64,000 nucleotides of DNA from CAMAVH01 sp046297835. GTDB taxonomy: Bacteria; Pseudomonadota; Alphaproteobacteria; SMXQ01. The notes under the pieces are model-generated. The model was not told the DNA's origin and did not search any database. It saw only the letters and a list, made by a program, of their open reading frames with translations. The DNA lies in contig JBKBHI010000005.1 in NCBI GenBank assembly GCA_046297835.1, positions 273,366 through 337,365 of the forward strand. Reading direction: 5' to 3'. How positions within the stretch are numbered: the stretch's first letter is position 1; every line of letters begins with the position of its first letter. Positions 8,561 to 16,315 of this stretch are shown here, piece after piece. Both the position numbers and the translations under genes were made by a program.

Positions 8561-9793
8561 ATGGCGACCGAGATGACCGGCAAGAAATTCGATGTGGGCG
8601 GCGTGCTGCTCGAGCGGCCCTTCAAAATTCGCCGGTTGGGCCATTTCGGCATCAACGTCATCGACATGGAGAAGGGCAAGCGGTTCTATAAGGACCTGCT
8701 GGGCTTTCGCATCGTCGACATCCGCGATCCGCTCGGCGGCAAGCCGGTGCCGGACGAGATGAAGGAGTTCGGCGACCACAACGGCTACTTTTTCCGCTAC
8801 CAGTCCGACCATCACGCCTTCGTGCTTTACAATCACCGCGTGCGCGGCGCGATGGACCGCCTGGGCCGCTGGCGCAAGGACGTGAACGTCAACCAGATCA
8901 CTTGGCAAGTGCAAAGCCTGGAGGAAGTCGTCGGCGCCGACAAATGGCTGACCGAGAACGGCAACAACATGGTGCGGCGCGGCCGCGACATGCCGGGCTC
9001 GAACTGGCACACCTACCTGATGGACCCCGACTGGTTCCAGAACGAGCTGTTCTACGGCATCGAGCAGATCGGCTGGGACGGCTATTCCAAGCCCAACTCG
9101 ATGCACAAAGGCGGCTATCACGAATTTCCCGAACTGCCGCATCGTTCGGAATATGCCGAGATCAACGAAGCCATCGCCCAGGGCATGGACCCGCGCGAAG
9201 GCTACCGCCATACCGAATCCTTGCCCGAGAAATACGACGTGCAAGGCATCTTGCTGGCGCGGCCGTTCAAGATCACGCGCATCGGCCCGGTGCGGCTGTT
9301 CTGCAGCGATGTCGAGGCGTCGCTGAAGTTCTACCGCGACATGCTCGGATTCATCGTTACCGAGGAAATTGTCTACAAGGGCCATCGCTGCGTCTTCCTG
9401 CGCAACAACACCGAGCACCATTCGATGGCACTCTATCCCATCGAGCTGCGCAAAGAGATCGGCCTGTCGGAGAACAGCAAGCTGATGAGCTTCGGCGTGC
9501 AGGTCGCCAATTACAAGCAGCTGCGCGACGCCAAGGCGTTTCTGCAGGAGCAGGGCGTGCAGATTAAGGAATTGCCGGGCGAGCTTTACCCCGGCATCGA
9601 CTACAGCTTCTTCGCGCTCGACGGCGACGGCCAGGCGATCCAATTCTATTATTCGATGGAGCAGATCGGCTGGGACGGCAAACCGCGTCCCGCGTCGCAG
9701 CGCCGCCCGGTGAAGCCCGGCGTCTGGCCCGAGACCGTCGAGGGCTTGAGCGACACATATGCGGGCGAAACCCTGCTCGGGCCGTGGAACTAG
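8561..9793 (+). CDS. Two-domain VOC-superfamily protein (extradiol dioxygenase-like, altered metal site)
   Basis: A 410-residue protein of four beta-alpha-beta modules, giving two glyoxalase/bleomycin-resistance/dioxygenase (VOC) domains (about residues 22-170 and 228-372). ATG at 8561 is preferred over 8555 because CAGGAGG would sit only a base or two from the first. In class I extradiol dioxygenases the metal is held by His-His-Glu. Here the first domain offers His28, Gln112 and Glu162; the second domain has lost all three positions (GPVRLF, SFGVQV, AIQFYY). It may be a ring-cleavage enzyme with altered ligands or another VOC enzyme. No cluster partner fixes the substrate. Confidence 0.75.
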   Translation: MATEMTGKKFDVGGVLLERPFKIRRLGHFGINVIDMEKGKRFYKDLLGFRIVDIRDPLGGKPVPDEMKEFGDHNGYFFRYQSDHHAFVLYNHRVRGAMDRLGRWRKDVNVNQITWQVQSLEEVVGADKWLTENGNNMVRRGRDMPGSNWHTYLMDPDWFQNELFYGIEQIGWDGYSKPNSMHKGGYHEFPELPHRSEYAEINEAIAQGMDPREGYRHTESLPEKYDVQGILLARPFKITRIGPVRLFCSDVEASLKFYRDMLGFIVTEEIVYKGHRCVFLRNNTEHHSMALYPIELRKEIGLSENSKLMSFGVQVANYKQLRDAKAFLQEQGVQIKELPGELYPGIDYSFFALDGDGQAIQFYYSMEQIGWDGKPRPASQRRPVKPGVWPETVEGLSDTYAGETLLGPWN

Positions 9794-10224
9794 CCGCCGG
9801 ATTCACGCCGGGCGCGTCGCTGGCCGGCGGCGCGCTGATCGGCCTGGCGGCGGCGCTGCTGTTGCTTCTCAACGGCCGTGTCGCCGGCGTCAGCGGCATT
9901 CTCGGCGGACTGCTGCAACGCGGCGCGGACGAACGCTGGGAGCGCATCGCTTTCATCGCCGGATTGCTCGCCGGGCCGGCGCTGTTCGCGCTTCTCGCGT
10001 GGCCGCCCAGCATCGTCGTCGCGGCGTCTCCCGCCGTCTTGATCGTCGCCGGCCTGCTCGTCGGTTATGGCACCCGGCTCGGCAGCGGCTGCACCAGCGG
10101 CCACGGCATCTGCGGCGTCGCCCGCCTGTCGCCGCGCTCGTTGGCCGCGACCGGCTTGTTCATGCTCGCCGGCATGGCGACGGTCTATGCCGCGCGCCAC
10201 TGGTTCCTCATGGGGTTCGCCTGA
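9784..10224 (+). CDS. YeeE/YedE-like membrane protein, first half
   Basis: A 146-residue membrane protein with about four hydrophobic helices. The GTG at 9784 overlaps the VOC gene by 10 bases. The motif GYGTRLGSGCTSGHGICGVA is the hallmark of the YeeE/YedE (DUF395, sulf_transp) family, whose conserved cysteines conduct thiosulfate or other sulfur compounds. Full-length YeeE proteins carry the motif twice; here the second half is in the next gene. The pair probably assembles into one channel. Confidence 0.85.
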   Translation: MELAAGFTPGASLAGGALIGLAAALLLLLNGRVAGVSGILGGLLQRGADERWERIAFIAGLLAGPALFALLAWPPSIVVAASPAVLIVAGLLVGYGTRLGSGCTSGHGICGVARLSPRSLAATGLFMLAGMATVYAARHWFLMGFA

Positions 10225-10225
10225 G

Positions 10226-10648
10226 ATGCGCGGCCCCATGCGCGTCGTCGTCGCGCTCGCCGCCGGCCTGATCTTCGGATTCGGACTCGCGCTATCGCAG
10301 ATGATCGACCCGGCGAAGGTGCTGGCTTTTCTCGATGTCGCCGGCGCGTGGGACCCGAGCCTCGCCTTCGTCATGATCGGCGCCTTGACGGTCGCCGCGC
10401 CGGCCTACGCGCTGGCGGCGCGGCGCGCTCGACCGCTCTATGGCGACAACTTCGCCGTGCCGACGCGGCGCGACATCGACAAGCCGTTGGCGTTCGGCGC
10501 GCTGCTGTTCGGCGCGGGCTGGGGCCTCGCCGGCTATTGCCCTGGCCCGGCCATCGCCAGCCTGACGTTCGGCCTGTGGCAGACTTGGCTGTTCGTCGCC
10601 GCCATGCTCGCCGGCATGGCGTTGCACCGCGTCACGCGGGGCGTTTAG
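10226..10648 (+). CDS. YeeE/YedE-like membrane protein, second half (DUF6691 type)
   Basis: A 140-residue membrane protein beginning MRGPMRVVVALAAG, 1 base after the preceding stop. It contains GFGLALSQMIDPAKVLAFLD and, later, GAGWGLAGYCPGPAIASL, the second conserved cysteine motif of YeeE/YedE proteins. Longer in-frame extension back to 10067 would run inside the first gene and is rejected. It is likely co-translated with its neighbour to form a two-chain sulfur-compound transporter. This two-gene form is common in Proteobacteria, often near sulfur or beta-lactamase-like genes, which are not seen here. Confidence 0.85.
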   Translation: MRGPMRVVVALAAGLIFGFGLALSQMIDPAKVLAFLDVAGAWDPSLAFVMIGALTVAAPAYALAARRARPLYGDNFAVPTRRDIDKPLAFGALLFGAGWGLAGYCPGPAIASLTFGLWQTWLFVAAMLAGMALHRVTRGV

Positions 10649-10658
10649 CCGCCCCTAG

Positions 10659-11900
10659 CTAACGAACGAGAAAGGGCAGGTTGCCGGTGGCGGCCATGCC
10701 CTTGCCGTCGCGCAGCACGACGAACAGGCGATAAGCGCCCGGCGCAAGACCGGCGATCTCCGCGCTCCAATCGCCGGACTGCCCGCGCGCGTTGCGAAGC
10801 GCGCCCGGAAAGGCCGGCGGCACCGATTCAGCATCGCCCGCCTTGCCGAGATCGCGGCTCTCGGCCATCACGCGCCATTCGACGCTGAGGGCGTCGCCGT
10901 CGGGATCGAGCCCGGTGACGCGCGCGGCGATAGGCCCGGTCGCGGCGAAGCTGTCGGCCCCGTCGGCGAACGACAGATCGACGATGCGCGGCGCGCGGTT
11001 GGCGGCCTTGCCGCCCCAGAATTCTGCCATCACGTCAGCCGCCTCGGTCAGCTCGCCGCTCGGCAGGAACAGGCTGTGCCAGGTCGGCGTCACTTCCTGC
11101 TTCTGGCCCCAATAGAACAGGATTTGTCCGGCGCTCTTGGGCGTCAGGGCGTGCAGGTATTGGCGCAGCCGCGCCGCCTTGGCGGTGCTGGTGAGCTCGA
11201 CCGCCGCGCCCCACGGCTTCACCGGCGCCTGCCATTGGCCTTCCGCGCCAAGCTCCGTGACGATCATCGGACCGGTCCAGCCTTGCGCGCGCACGCGTTC
11301 GGGCAGATCGAGGAGCGCGCCGCCATAGGAGTTGACGCCGAGCACGTCGATGTCCGGCGCGTGGCGCATGAGCTTGGCGATCTTGTCGTTGCCGATTTCG
11401 GCGATCACCGCCATGCGCGGATGATAGGGATCGAGCGATTTGACGAGCCGCGCCGCTTCGCCGATGGCCGGCCAGACGATCGAGTCGTCGTGCAGTTCCG
11501 ATTCGACCTCGTTGCCGAGACCCCAGGCGAGCAGGGCGGGGCTGTCCTTGTGCTTGAGCACGATCTCGCGCAATTGGGCGAGTTGGCCCTGGGCGACCTT
11601 GCGGTTGGCGTAATCGAAACCGCGGCGCGGATGCTCCAACCAGAAGCCGAAGATCACCTTGAGCCCGAGTTTCTCGGCTTCGGCAAGCACGGCGGGGCCT
11701 TCCTCCCCGTAGGTGCGCACCACGGTCGCGCCGCGCGCCTTCAGTTCGGCGAGGCGGGTCTGGCCCGACGCGCCACGCGCCGCGAAAGGCTGGCCATCGA
11801 CGTAAATGCGGTCGCCGCGCACGGCGACGTCGGCGCGCGCCGATGTTGCCCCGAGCGCGGCCAGAAAACCGCAAGCGATGAGGAATGCGGCCGCCTTCAC
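10659..11900 (-). CDS. Glycoside hydrolase 2-like TIM-barrel protein, exported
   Basis: A 413-residue protein. The GTG at 11900 overlaps the stop codon of the upstream LysR gene (GTGA), and it starts directly with a signal peptide (cleavage near SARADVAV). The N-terminal 300 residues resemble the catalytic barrel of family 2 glycosidases without the usual sugar-binding domains. GLGNEVESE holds the likely acid/base glutamate (near residue 128) and VTELGAEG the likely nucleophile (near 215). Residues about 320-413 look like an immunoglobulin-like domain (LDPDGDALSVEW). It probably acts on a periplasmic or extracellular glycan. Co-transcription with a LysR gene is odd for such an enzyme. Confidence 0.75.
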   Translation of the reverse strand: MKAAAFLIACGFLAALGATSARADVAVRGDRIYVDGQPFAARGASGQTRLAELKARGATVVRTYGEEGPAVLAEAEKLGLKVIFGFWLEHPRRGFDYANRKVAQGQLAQLREIVLKHKDSPALLAWGLGNEVESELHDDSIVWPAIGEAARLVKSLDPYHPRMAVIAEIGNDKIAKLMRHAPDIDVLGVNSYGGALLDLPERVRAQGWTGPMIVTELGAEGQWQAPVKPWGAAVELTSTAKAARLRQYLHALTPKSAGQILFYWGQKQEVTPTWHSLFLPSGELTEAADVMAEFWGGKAANRAPRIVDLSFADGADSFAATGPIAARVTGLDPDGDALSVEWRVMAESRDLGKAGDAESVPPAFPGALRNARGQSGDWSAEIAGLAPGAYRLFVVLRDGKGMAATGNLPFLVR

Positions 11901-12811
11901 GCCGGAGTCAGGCTCGCGTTGTCGGTGAGCATCTGCGTGAGATGCTCGACGCATTGCTCGACGCGCGGCGGCATGGTTTCATTGCGGCGGATCAGCAGCA
12001 GCGCGACGCGGCGGCGCGGCCGCAAGGGCAGGGCGAGCAGCTCGCCGGCGGCGACCTCGCGTTCGGCGGCGATGCGTGGCGCGACGGCGACGCCGGCGCC
12101 AGACTTCACCATCAATTTGAGCGATTCGAGATTATCGCAATCGGCGACGATGTTGGGCGAGAGGCCCTGCGCGGCGAACATCGCCATCACCAGCCGGCCG
12201 TAGCCGACGCGGGTCTCGTTGGCGATGAAAGGATGCTCGCTGATCGCCGCCAGATCGACCGGACGCTGCGCCGCGGCGATGGCGTGGGTCGGCGCGGCGA
12301 GCACGACGAGGTCGGTCTCCGACAGGCGCGCGACCTTCAACTCGTGCGGCAAGCTTTTCGGATCGCCTTCGAGAAACAGCCCGACATCGAGACGCTGCAA
12401 CTCGACGAAGCGATGGATGCGGCGCGTCGTCGTCGTGACCAGATCGAGCCGGATGGTGGCGCTGAACGCCTGCAACAACTGCGAAATCTGCGGCACCATG
12501 GCGTGAGCGATCCCGGAGCAGATGCCGAGCCTGATCGTCGAACCCGGGCTGCCGCGCAACTCGCGGGCCAGGTCCTTCAGCGCCGACATGCCCATCACGA
12601 CGTCGTCGGCATTCTGCAGAAAGGTGCGGCCATTGATGCTGGCTTCGACGCCGCGGCTGGAGCGGTCGAACAGGCTGAAGCCGAGTTCATCCTCCAGCAG
12701 CCGCACCTGTTCGCTCAGCGACGGCTGCGAGACGCCCAGCTTTTCGGCGGCGCGGCTGAAACTGCGCTCGCGCCAGACGGCGATTGCATATCGGAGTTGC
12801 CGATCATTCAT
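11897..12811 (-). CDS. LysR-family transcriptional regulator 1
   Basis: A 304-residue regulator with an N-terminal winged helix-turn-helix (AAEKLGVSQPSLSEQVRLLE) and a C-terminal two-lobed effector domain (about residues 90-295). It is transcribed away from the LigA-permease-LigB operon that starts at 13134, the usual arrangement for a LysR regulator and its target. Its first 70 residues are very similar to those of the LysR protein at 30890-31816, which borders the other end of the catabolic region. Palindromes between 12834 and 12877 are likely binding sites. Confidence 0.93.
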   Translation of the reverse strand: MNDRQLRYAIAVWRERSFSRAAEKLGVSQPSLSEQVRLLEDELGFSLFDRSSRGVEASINGRTFLQNADDVVMGMSALKDLARELRGSPGSTIRLGICSGIAHAMVPQISQLLQAFSATIRLDLVTTTTRRIHRFVELQRLDVGLFLEGDPKSLPHELKVARLSETDLVVLAAPTHAIAAAQRPVDLAAISEHPFIANETRVGYGRLVMAMFAAQGLSPNIVADCDNLESLKLMVKSGAGVAVAPRIAAEREVAAGELLALPLRPRRRVALLLIRRNETMPPRVEQCVEHLTQMLTDNASLTPA

Positions 12812-12833
12812 GGGACGGAAATCCTCGTCTAAG

Positions 12834-12852
12834 GGTTATGCATAAGATAACC
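12834..12852. promoter_or_regulatory. Inverted repeat upstream of LysR regulator 1
   Basis: GGTTAT (12834-12839) and ATAACC (12847-12852) form an inverted repeat with a 7-base spacer. It also contains the palindrome TTATGCATAA (12836-12845). It lies 23-41 bases upstream of the LysR start codon and could be its autoregulatory site. Confidence 0.45.
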
Positions 12853-12861
12853 GAGACGGGC

Positions 12862-12878
12862 TATAGGTGTCACCTATG
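12862..12878. promoter_or_regulatory. Candidate LysR operator (ATAGGTG-T-CACCTAT)
   Basis: A near-perfect palindrome, ATAGGTG (12863-12869) and CACCTAT (12871-12877) around one base. Written as hexamers it is TATAGG-N5-CCTATG, the same geometry as TATAAG-N5-CTTATA upstream of the paralogous LysR gene at 30890. Both lie 50-60 bases from the regulator start codon. Confidence 0.55.
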
Positions 12879-13133
12879 GAGCGATCCCGAAATACTCTTA
12901 GCCAGTGTTTAGGCCGGCAATTAGCGTTTTACTGTCATAGTCGAAAGCTCGATTGACGCCGCTATTTCGCCCTGAATTGTTTCGCCCGGCGCAACTGATT
13001 AAAATCTGGGCAGCATGGGAGCGGAACGCAAAGGTCCATTGGGACCGAGGCGGGCAGCGGCTAATCTGACTTCGATGGGGTTTCAAAACGGTCCCGGCGC
13101 GCCGGGGACCGCGGCTTGAGGGGAGTCAGCAGC
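12879..13133. other. Leader region of the LigA-permease-LigB operon, with GC-rich hairpin
   Basis: No coding region seen. A GC-rich hairpin (13089-13111, centred on GGCGCGCC) ends 8 bases before the ribosome-binding site GGGGAG at 13120-13125. It may affect translation of the LigA-like protein or be an attenuator. There is no T-run, so it is unlikely to be a terminator. Confidence 0.35.
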
Positions 13134-13445
13134 GTGTCCGTATACGAACTGAACCGCGCCATCCATCACGTCTATGTCGATCGCGACAAGACCATGGCCT
13201 TCCGCGACGGCGACATGTCGGTGCTCGATCCGTTCGATCTGAGCCCCGAAGAGCGCGAAGCGCTCGTCAACCGCGACTTCCCCAAGCTATGGGCGCTGCA
13301 CACGCACCCGGTCCTGCTGTTCCATCTCTCCGCCGTGCTCAACCCCCGCGAATGGTACATCGAGCACGTGGTGCCGAAGATACAGGGCGTGCCGAACGTC
13401 TGGTACGACTACTACCCCCACACCGACGCCGCCAAGCCGGCTTAA
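13134..13445 (+). CDS. LigA-like small subunit of class III extradiol dioxygenase
   Basis: A 103-residue protein with the LigA fold signature: an N-terminal helix, then LDPFDLSPEEREALVNRDFP and the segment LHTHPVLLFHLSAVL. GTG at 13134 is preferred to the TTG at 13116 because GGGGAG lies 8 bases upstream. In protocatechuate 4,5-dioxygenase LigA caps the active site of LigB. Here the LigB-like gene is not next to it but follows after an ABC permease gene, so the operon interleaves enzyme and transporter genes. Likely forms a complex with the product of 14312-15148. Confidence 0.85.
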   Translation: MSVYELNRAIHHVYVDRDKTMAFRDGDMSVLDPFDLSPEEREALVNRDFPKLWALHTHPVLLFHLSAVLNPREWYIEHVVPKIQGVPNVWYDYYPHTDAAKPA

Positions 13446-13457
13446 GGAGAGCGCAAG

Positions 13458-14282
13458 ATGAGCAATTCGGGGGAAAAGTCTCATCCGCTCCCGCAGCGCC
13501 GGCCGCACATCGGTCCGCGTCTCAGCCACGTCAACATCAACGTCTGGCGCGCGCTGGTTTTCCTGGTCTTCCTCATCGTCTGGTGGACCATCGCCAAACT
13601 CGTCGGCCAGAACTTCGTGCCGACGCCGTGGCAGACCCTGCAAGCCGCCATCCAGACCATCGGCGACGGCACCGTGCCGAAAGCCGCCTGGGCCAGCATC
13701 AAGGTCTACCTCTCCGGCTACGTGCTGGCGGCGCTCTTCGCCATCCCCTTCGGCCTGCTGATGGGCGGTTTCCGCGTCTTCGGCTCGGCCCTGGAAATCT
13801 ACGTCGACGCGCTCGCCGCGACTCCGCGCGTCTCCTTCATCCCGCTGATCATCGTTTTCCTCGGCCTCGGCTACGAGGCGAAAGTCGTCGTCGTCTTCCT
13901 CGGCGCGGTGATGCCGATCCTGATCAACACCTACGCCGGCGTGCTCAACAGCGACGGCGAGCTGATCGAGATGGCGCGCTCCGCTGGCGCGTCCGAAGCG
14001 CAGATTTTCCGCACCATCATGCTGCCCGGCGCCTTGCCCTATATCACCGCCGGCCTGCGCGTCGGCGCGTCGCTCGCGCTGATCAATACCGTGGTGGCCG
14101 AGCTCTACACCGCCGTGCAGGGCCTCGGCGGTCTCCTGTCGATCTACGGCAACACCTTCCGCATGGCGCCTTATTTCGTCGTCGTCTTCTGCCTCGCCAT
14201 CATGGGCGTCACCGTCATGCAGTCGCTGAAGGTGCTGGAGCGCCGCATGGCGCGCTGGCGCTACAACAGCGACCGCACGTAA
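13458..14282 (+). CDS. ABC transporter permease, NitT/TauT (SsuC) type
   Basis: A 274-residue inner-membrane permease with about six helices and the binding-protein-dependent transport motif (EMARSAGASEAQIFRTIMLP, the EAA loop that contacts the ATPase). It belongs with the binding protein at 15243 and the ATPase at 16316. The class carries sulfonates, nitrate, pyrimidine precursors and aromatic acids such as phthalate. It starts 12 bases after the LigA-like gene and lies between it and the LigB-like gene, so the transported compound is probably the substrate of those proteins (inference). Confidence 0.92.
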   Translation: MSNSGEKSHPLPQRRPHIGPRLSHVNINVWRALVFLVFLIVWWTIAKLVGQNFVPTPWQTLQAAIQTIGDGTVPKAAWASIKVYLSGYVLAALFAIPFGLLMGGFRVFGSALEIYVDALAATPRVSFIPLIIVFLGLGYEAKVVVVFLGAVMPILINTYAGVLNSDGELIEMARSAGASEAQIFRTIMLPGALPYITAGLRVGASLALINTVVAELYTAVQGLGGLLSIYGNTFRMAPYFVVVFCLAIMGVTVMQSLKVLERRMARWRYNSDRT

Positions 14283-14311
14283 CGCGCGACGCTTTCCACC
14301 GGAGAATCACC

Positions 14312-15148
14312 ATGGCTCAAATCGTTTCCGTCATCGCCTCGACCCACAACCCGCGCATCTTCTGGAACCGCGACCAGGCCGACAAGAACGACCTCGACGC
14401 GCTCTACGCCGCTTTCGCCGACGTGCGCAAGATGCTGGCCGAGACCAAACCCGACATGATCGTCGCCGTGGCCAACGACCACCTCGACAACTTCTTCCTC
14501 GACAACATGCCGACCTTCTCCGTCGGCCTCGCGCCGACGGCCGAAGGCCCGTTCTGGTACGAATCCGAGATCATGTTCCTGCCGAGCTATAAGGCGAACG
14601 TGCAACAGGACTTCGCCGGCTATCTGCTGCGCGAGGGCGTCGAGCAGGGCATCCAGTTCTCGCAGGTCCGCGAGTTCAAGATCGACCACGCCTTTACCGT
14701 GCCGCTGTCCTTCGTCCGCCCGGAAGAAGACCTGCCGGTGGTGCCGGTGATGACCAACGCCTTCGGCTATCCGATCGCGACCAACCAGCGCTGGTACGAG
14801 CTCGGCCAGTTCATCCGCCGCTCGATCGAAGCCTGGCCCGGCAAGGAACGCGTCGCCGTCATCGGCTCGTTCAACCTCACCGTGGAAGTCGGCGGCCCGA
14901 AGATGGGCAAATACAACATGGACTTCACCCGCTGGATGATCGAGCAGATGAAGAACGGCAACCGCGACGAAATTCTCAAGACGCTGACCGTTCCGCGCCT
15001 CATCGAAGAGGGCAACTCGACGGCCGAATTCCTCAATTACGTCACCGTGCTCGGCGTCGTCGAGGAGACCAAGCCGACCTTCATCCAGCACAAGCCCGTC
15101 AAGGGCGTCGGCATGTGCCCGGTCGCATTCTGGGACATGCAGCAATAG
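14312..15148 (+). CDS. LigB-like catalytic subunit of class III extradiol dioxygenase, lacking the usual catalytic histidine
   Basis: A 278-residue LigB-family protein with GGAG before its ATG at 14312. Metal ligands of the family are in place: His12 (ASTHNPRI), His57 (ANDHLDNF) and Glu239 (STAEFLNY), matching His12, His61 and Glu242 of Sphingobium LigB. The family motif around the catalytic base His195 (usually GSGGLSH) reads GSFNLTVEVGG here, with Val191 where the histidine should be. So iron binding is expected, but ordinary extradiol cleavage may be slow, altered or absent. It could use another base or do different chemistry. The partner is the LigA-like protein at 13134. Confidence 0.87.
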   Translation: MAQIVSVIASTHNPRIFWNRDQADKNDLDALYAAFADVRKMLAETKPDMIVAVANDHLDNFFLDNMPTFSVGLAPTAEGPFWYESEIMFLPSYKANVQQDFAGYLLREGVEQGIQFSQVREFKIDHAFTVPLSFVRPEEDLPVVPVMTNAFGYPIATNQRWYELGQFIRRSIEAWPGKERVAVIGSFNLTVEVGGPKMGKYNMDFTRWMIEQMKNGNRDEILKTLTVPRLIEEGNSTAEFLNYVTVLGVVEETKPTFIQHKPVKGVGMCPVAFWDMQQ

Positions 15149-15242
15149 AAACGTCACGTCGCCACGCTTAGGCCACCGCTCGTCCCCCCAGATCGGCGGC
15201 ATCATCACTCTCGAGACCATCTTTTCAGAAGGAGCTAGAGCC

Positions 15243-16274
15243 ATGATCGGATCGAAACTGGGTAAACTGAGCCTCGCCGCCCTGCTTGCGGGCGTGGCCC
15301 TTCTCGCCGCGCCGGCGAACGCCGCGCCGTTCAAGATTATCGTCACGCACCTCGAGCCGCCGCTGGTGCCGAACTCGGTCATCGATATGGCCCAGGCGCT
15401 CGGCTACTACAAAAAGGCCGGCGTCGACGTCGAGATCGTCCGCGTGCAGCAGACCCCGTCCGCCGTCGCCGCGCTGCGCTCGGGGCAGGGCGATATGGCC
15501 AACATCGGCTTCGATGTCGCGCTGCAGCTCGTCGCGCGCGAGCAGATGAACCTCAAGGGCGTCGTTTCGCCTGATAAGGCGCTGCCCTTCATCATCGCCG
15601 CCAAGAAAGAGATCACCTCGGTCAAGCAGCTCGAAGGCAAGACCTTCGGCGTCAGCCGCGTCGGCGCGGTCGACTACTCGCTGACCCGCACGGTGCTCAA
15701 CAAGCTCGGCGTCGCCGTCGACAAGATGGAATATCTCGCCATCGGCCAGCCGCCGGTGCGCGCGACTTCGCTCGCCGCCGGCAAGGTCGACGCCACGACC
15801 ATCTCGATCGGCGTCTGGACCAGCATCCCGGACAAGAGCGCGCTGAACATTCTGGTCAGCCAGGCCGATTACTACAAAGGCGCGCCGCTGATCAGCAAGC
15901 TCAACGTCGTGACCGACGCCGTCGCCAAGAGCAAGGCGAAGGAGATCGAGGCGATCGTCAAGGCGACCATCATGGCGTCGCGCGACTTCGCCAAAAACCC
16001 CAAGCTGTGGGTCGACGGCATGGCGGCCGCGCTGCCGAACGTGAAGCGCGAGACGCTGGAATTCCTCGCCGACGCCTACAAGGAAAACTGGACCGTCAAC
16101 GGCGGCCTCAACATGAACGAGGCGAAATTCACGACCGACGACCTCTACGCCAACAACGACGACTTCAAGGGCCTGAAGCGCGTCGAGCCGGCGGCGTGGA
16201 TCGACACGTCGATCATCGACCGCGTGCTGAAGTCGGACGGCGTCTCGCCTGGCATCGACCCGACCGGCCGTTAA
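15243..16274 (+). CDS. ABC transporter substrate-binding protein, NitT/TauT type
   Basis: A 343-residue periplasmic protein with a signal peptide (residues 1-27, ending ANAAPFK) and the NMT1/TauA-like fold: MAQALGYYKKAGVDVEIVRV near the N terminus and LRSGQGDMANIGFDVAL in the ligand-binding lobe. AGGAG lies upstream of the ATG at 15243. It would deliver its ligand to the permease at 13458 and ATPase at 16316. The same operon encodes LigA- and LigB-like proteins, so an aromatic or related acid is the likeliest ligand. Confidence 0.92.
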   Translation: MIGSKLGKLSLAALLAGVALLAAPANAAPFKIIVTHLEPPLVPNSVIDMAQALGYYKKAGVDVEIVRVQQTPSAVAALRSGQGDMANIGFDVALQLVAREQMNLKGVVSPDKALPFIIAAKKEITSVKQLEGKTFGVSRVGAVDYSLTRTVLNKLGVAVDKMEYLAIGQPPVRATSLAAGKVDATTISIGVWTSIPDKSALNILVSQADYYKGAPLISKLNVVTDAVAKSKAKEIEAIVKATIMASRDFAKNPKLWVDGMAAALPNVKRETLEFLADAYKENWTVNGGLNMNEAKFTTDDLYANNDDFKGLKRVEPAAWIDTSIIDRVLKSDGVSPGIDPTGR

Positions 16275-16315
16275 TCGCCTCAAGCCGGCGGCCAGCCTTA
16301 ACGAACAGGAGCGTC

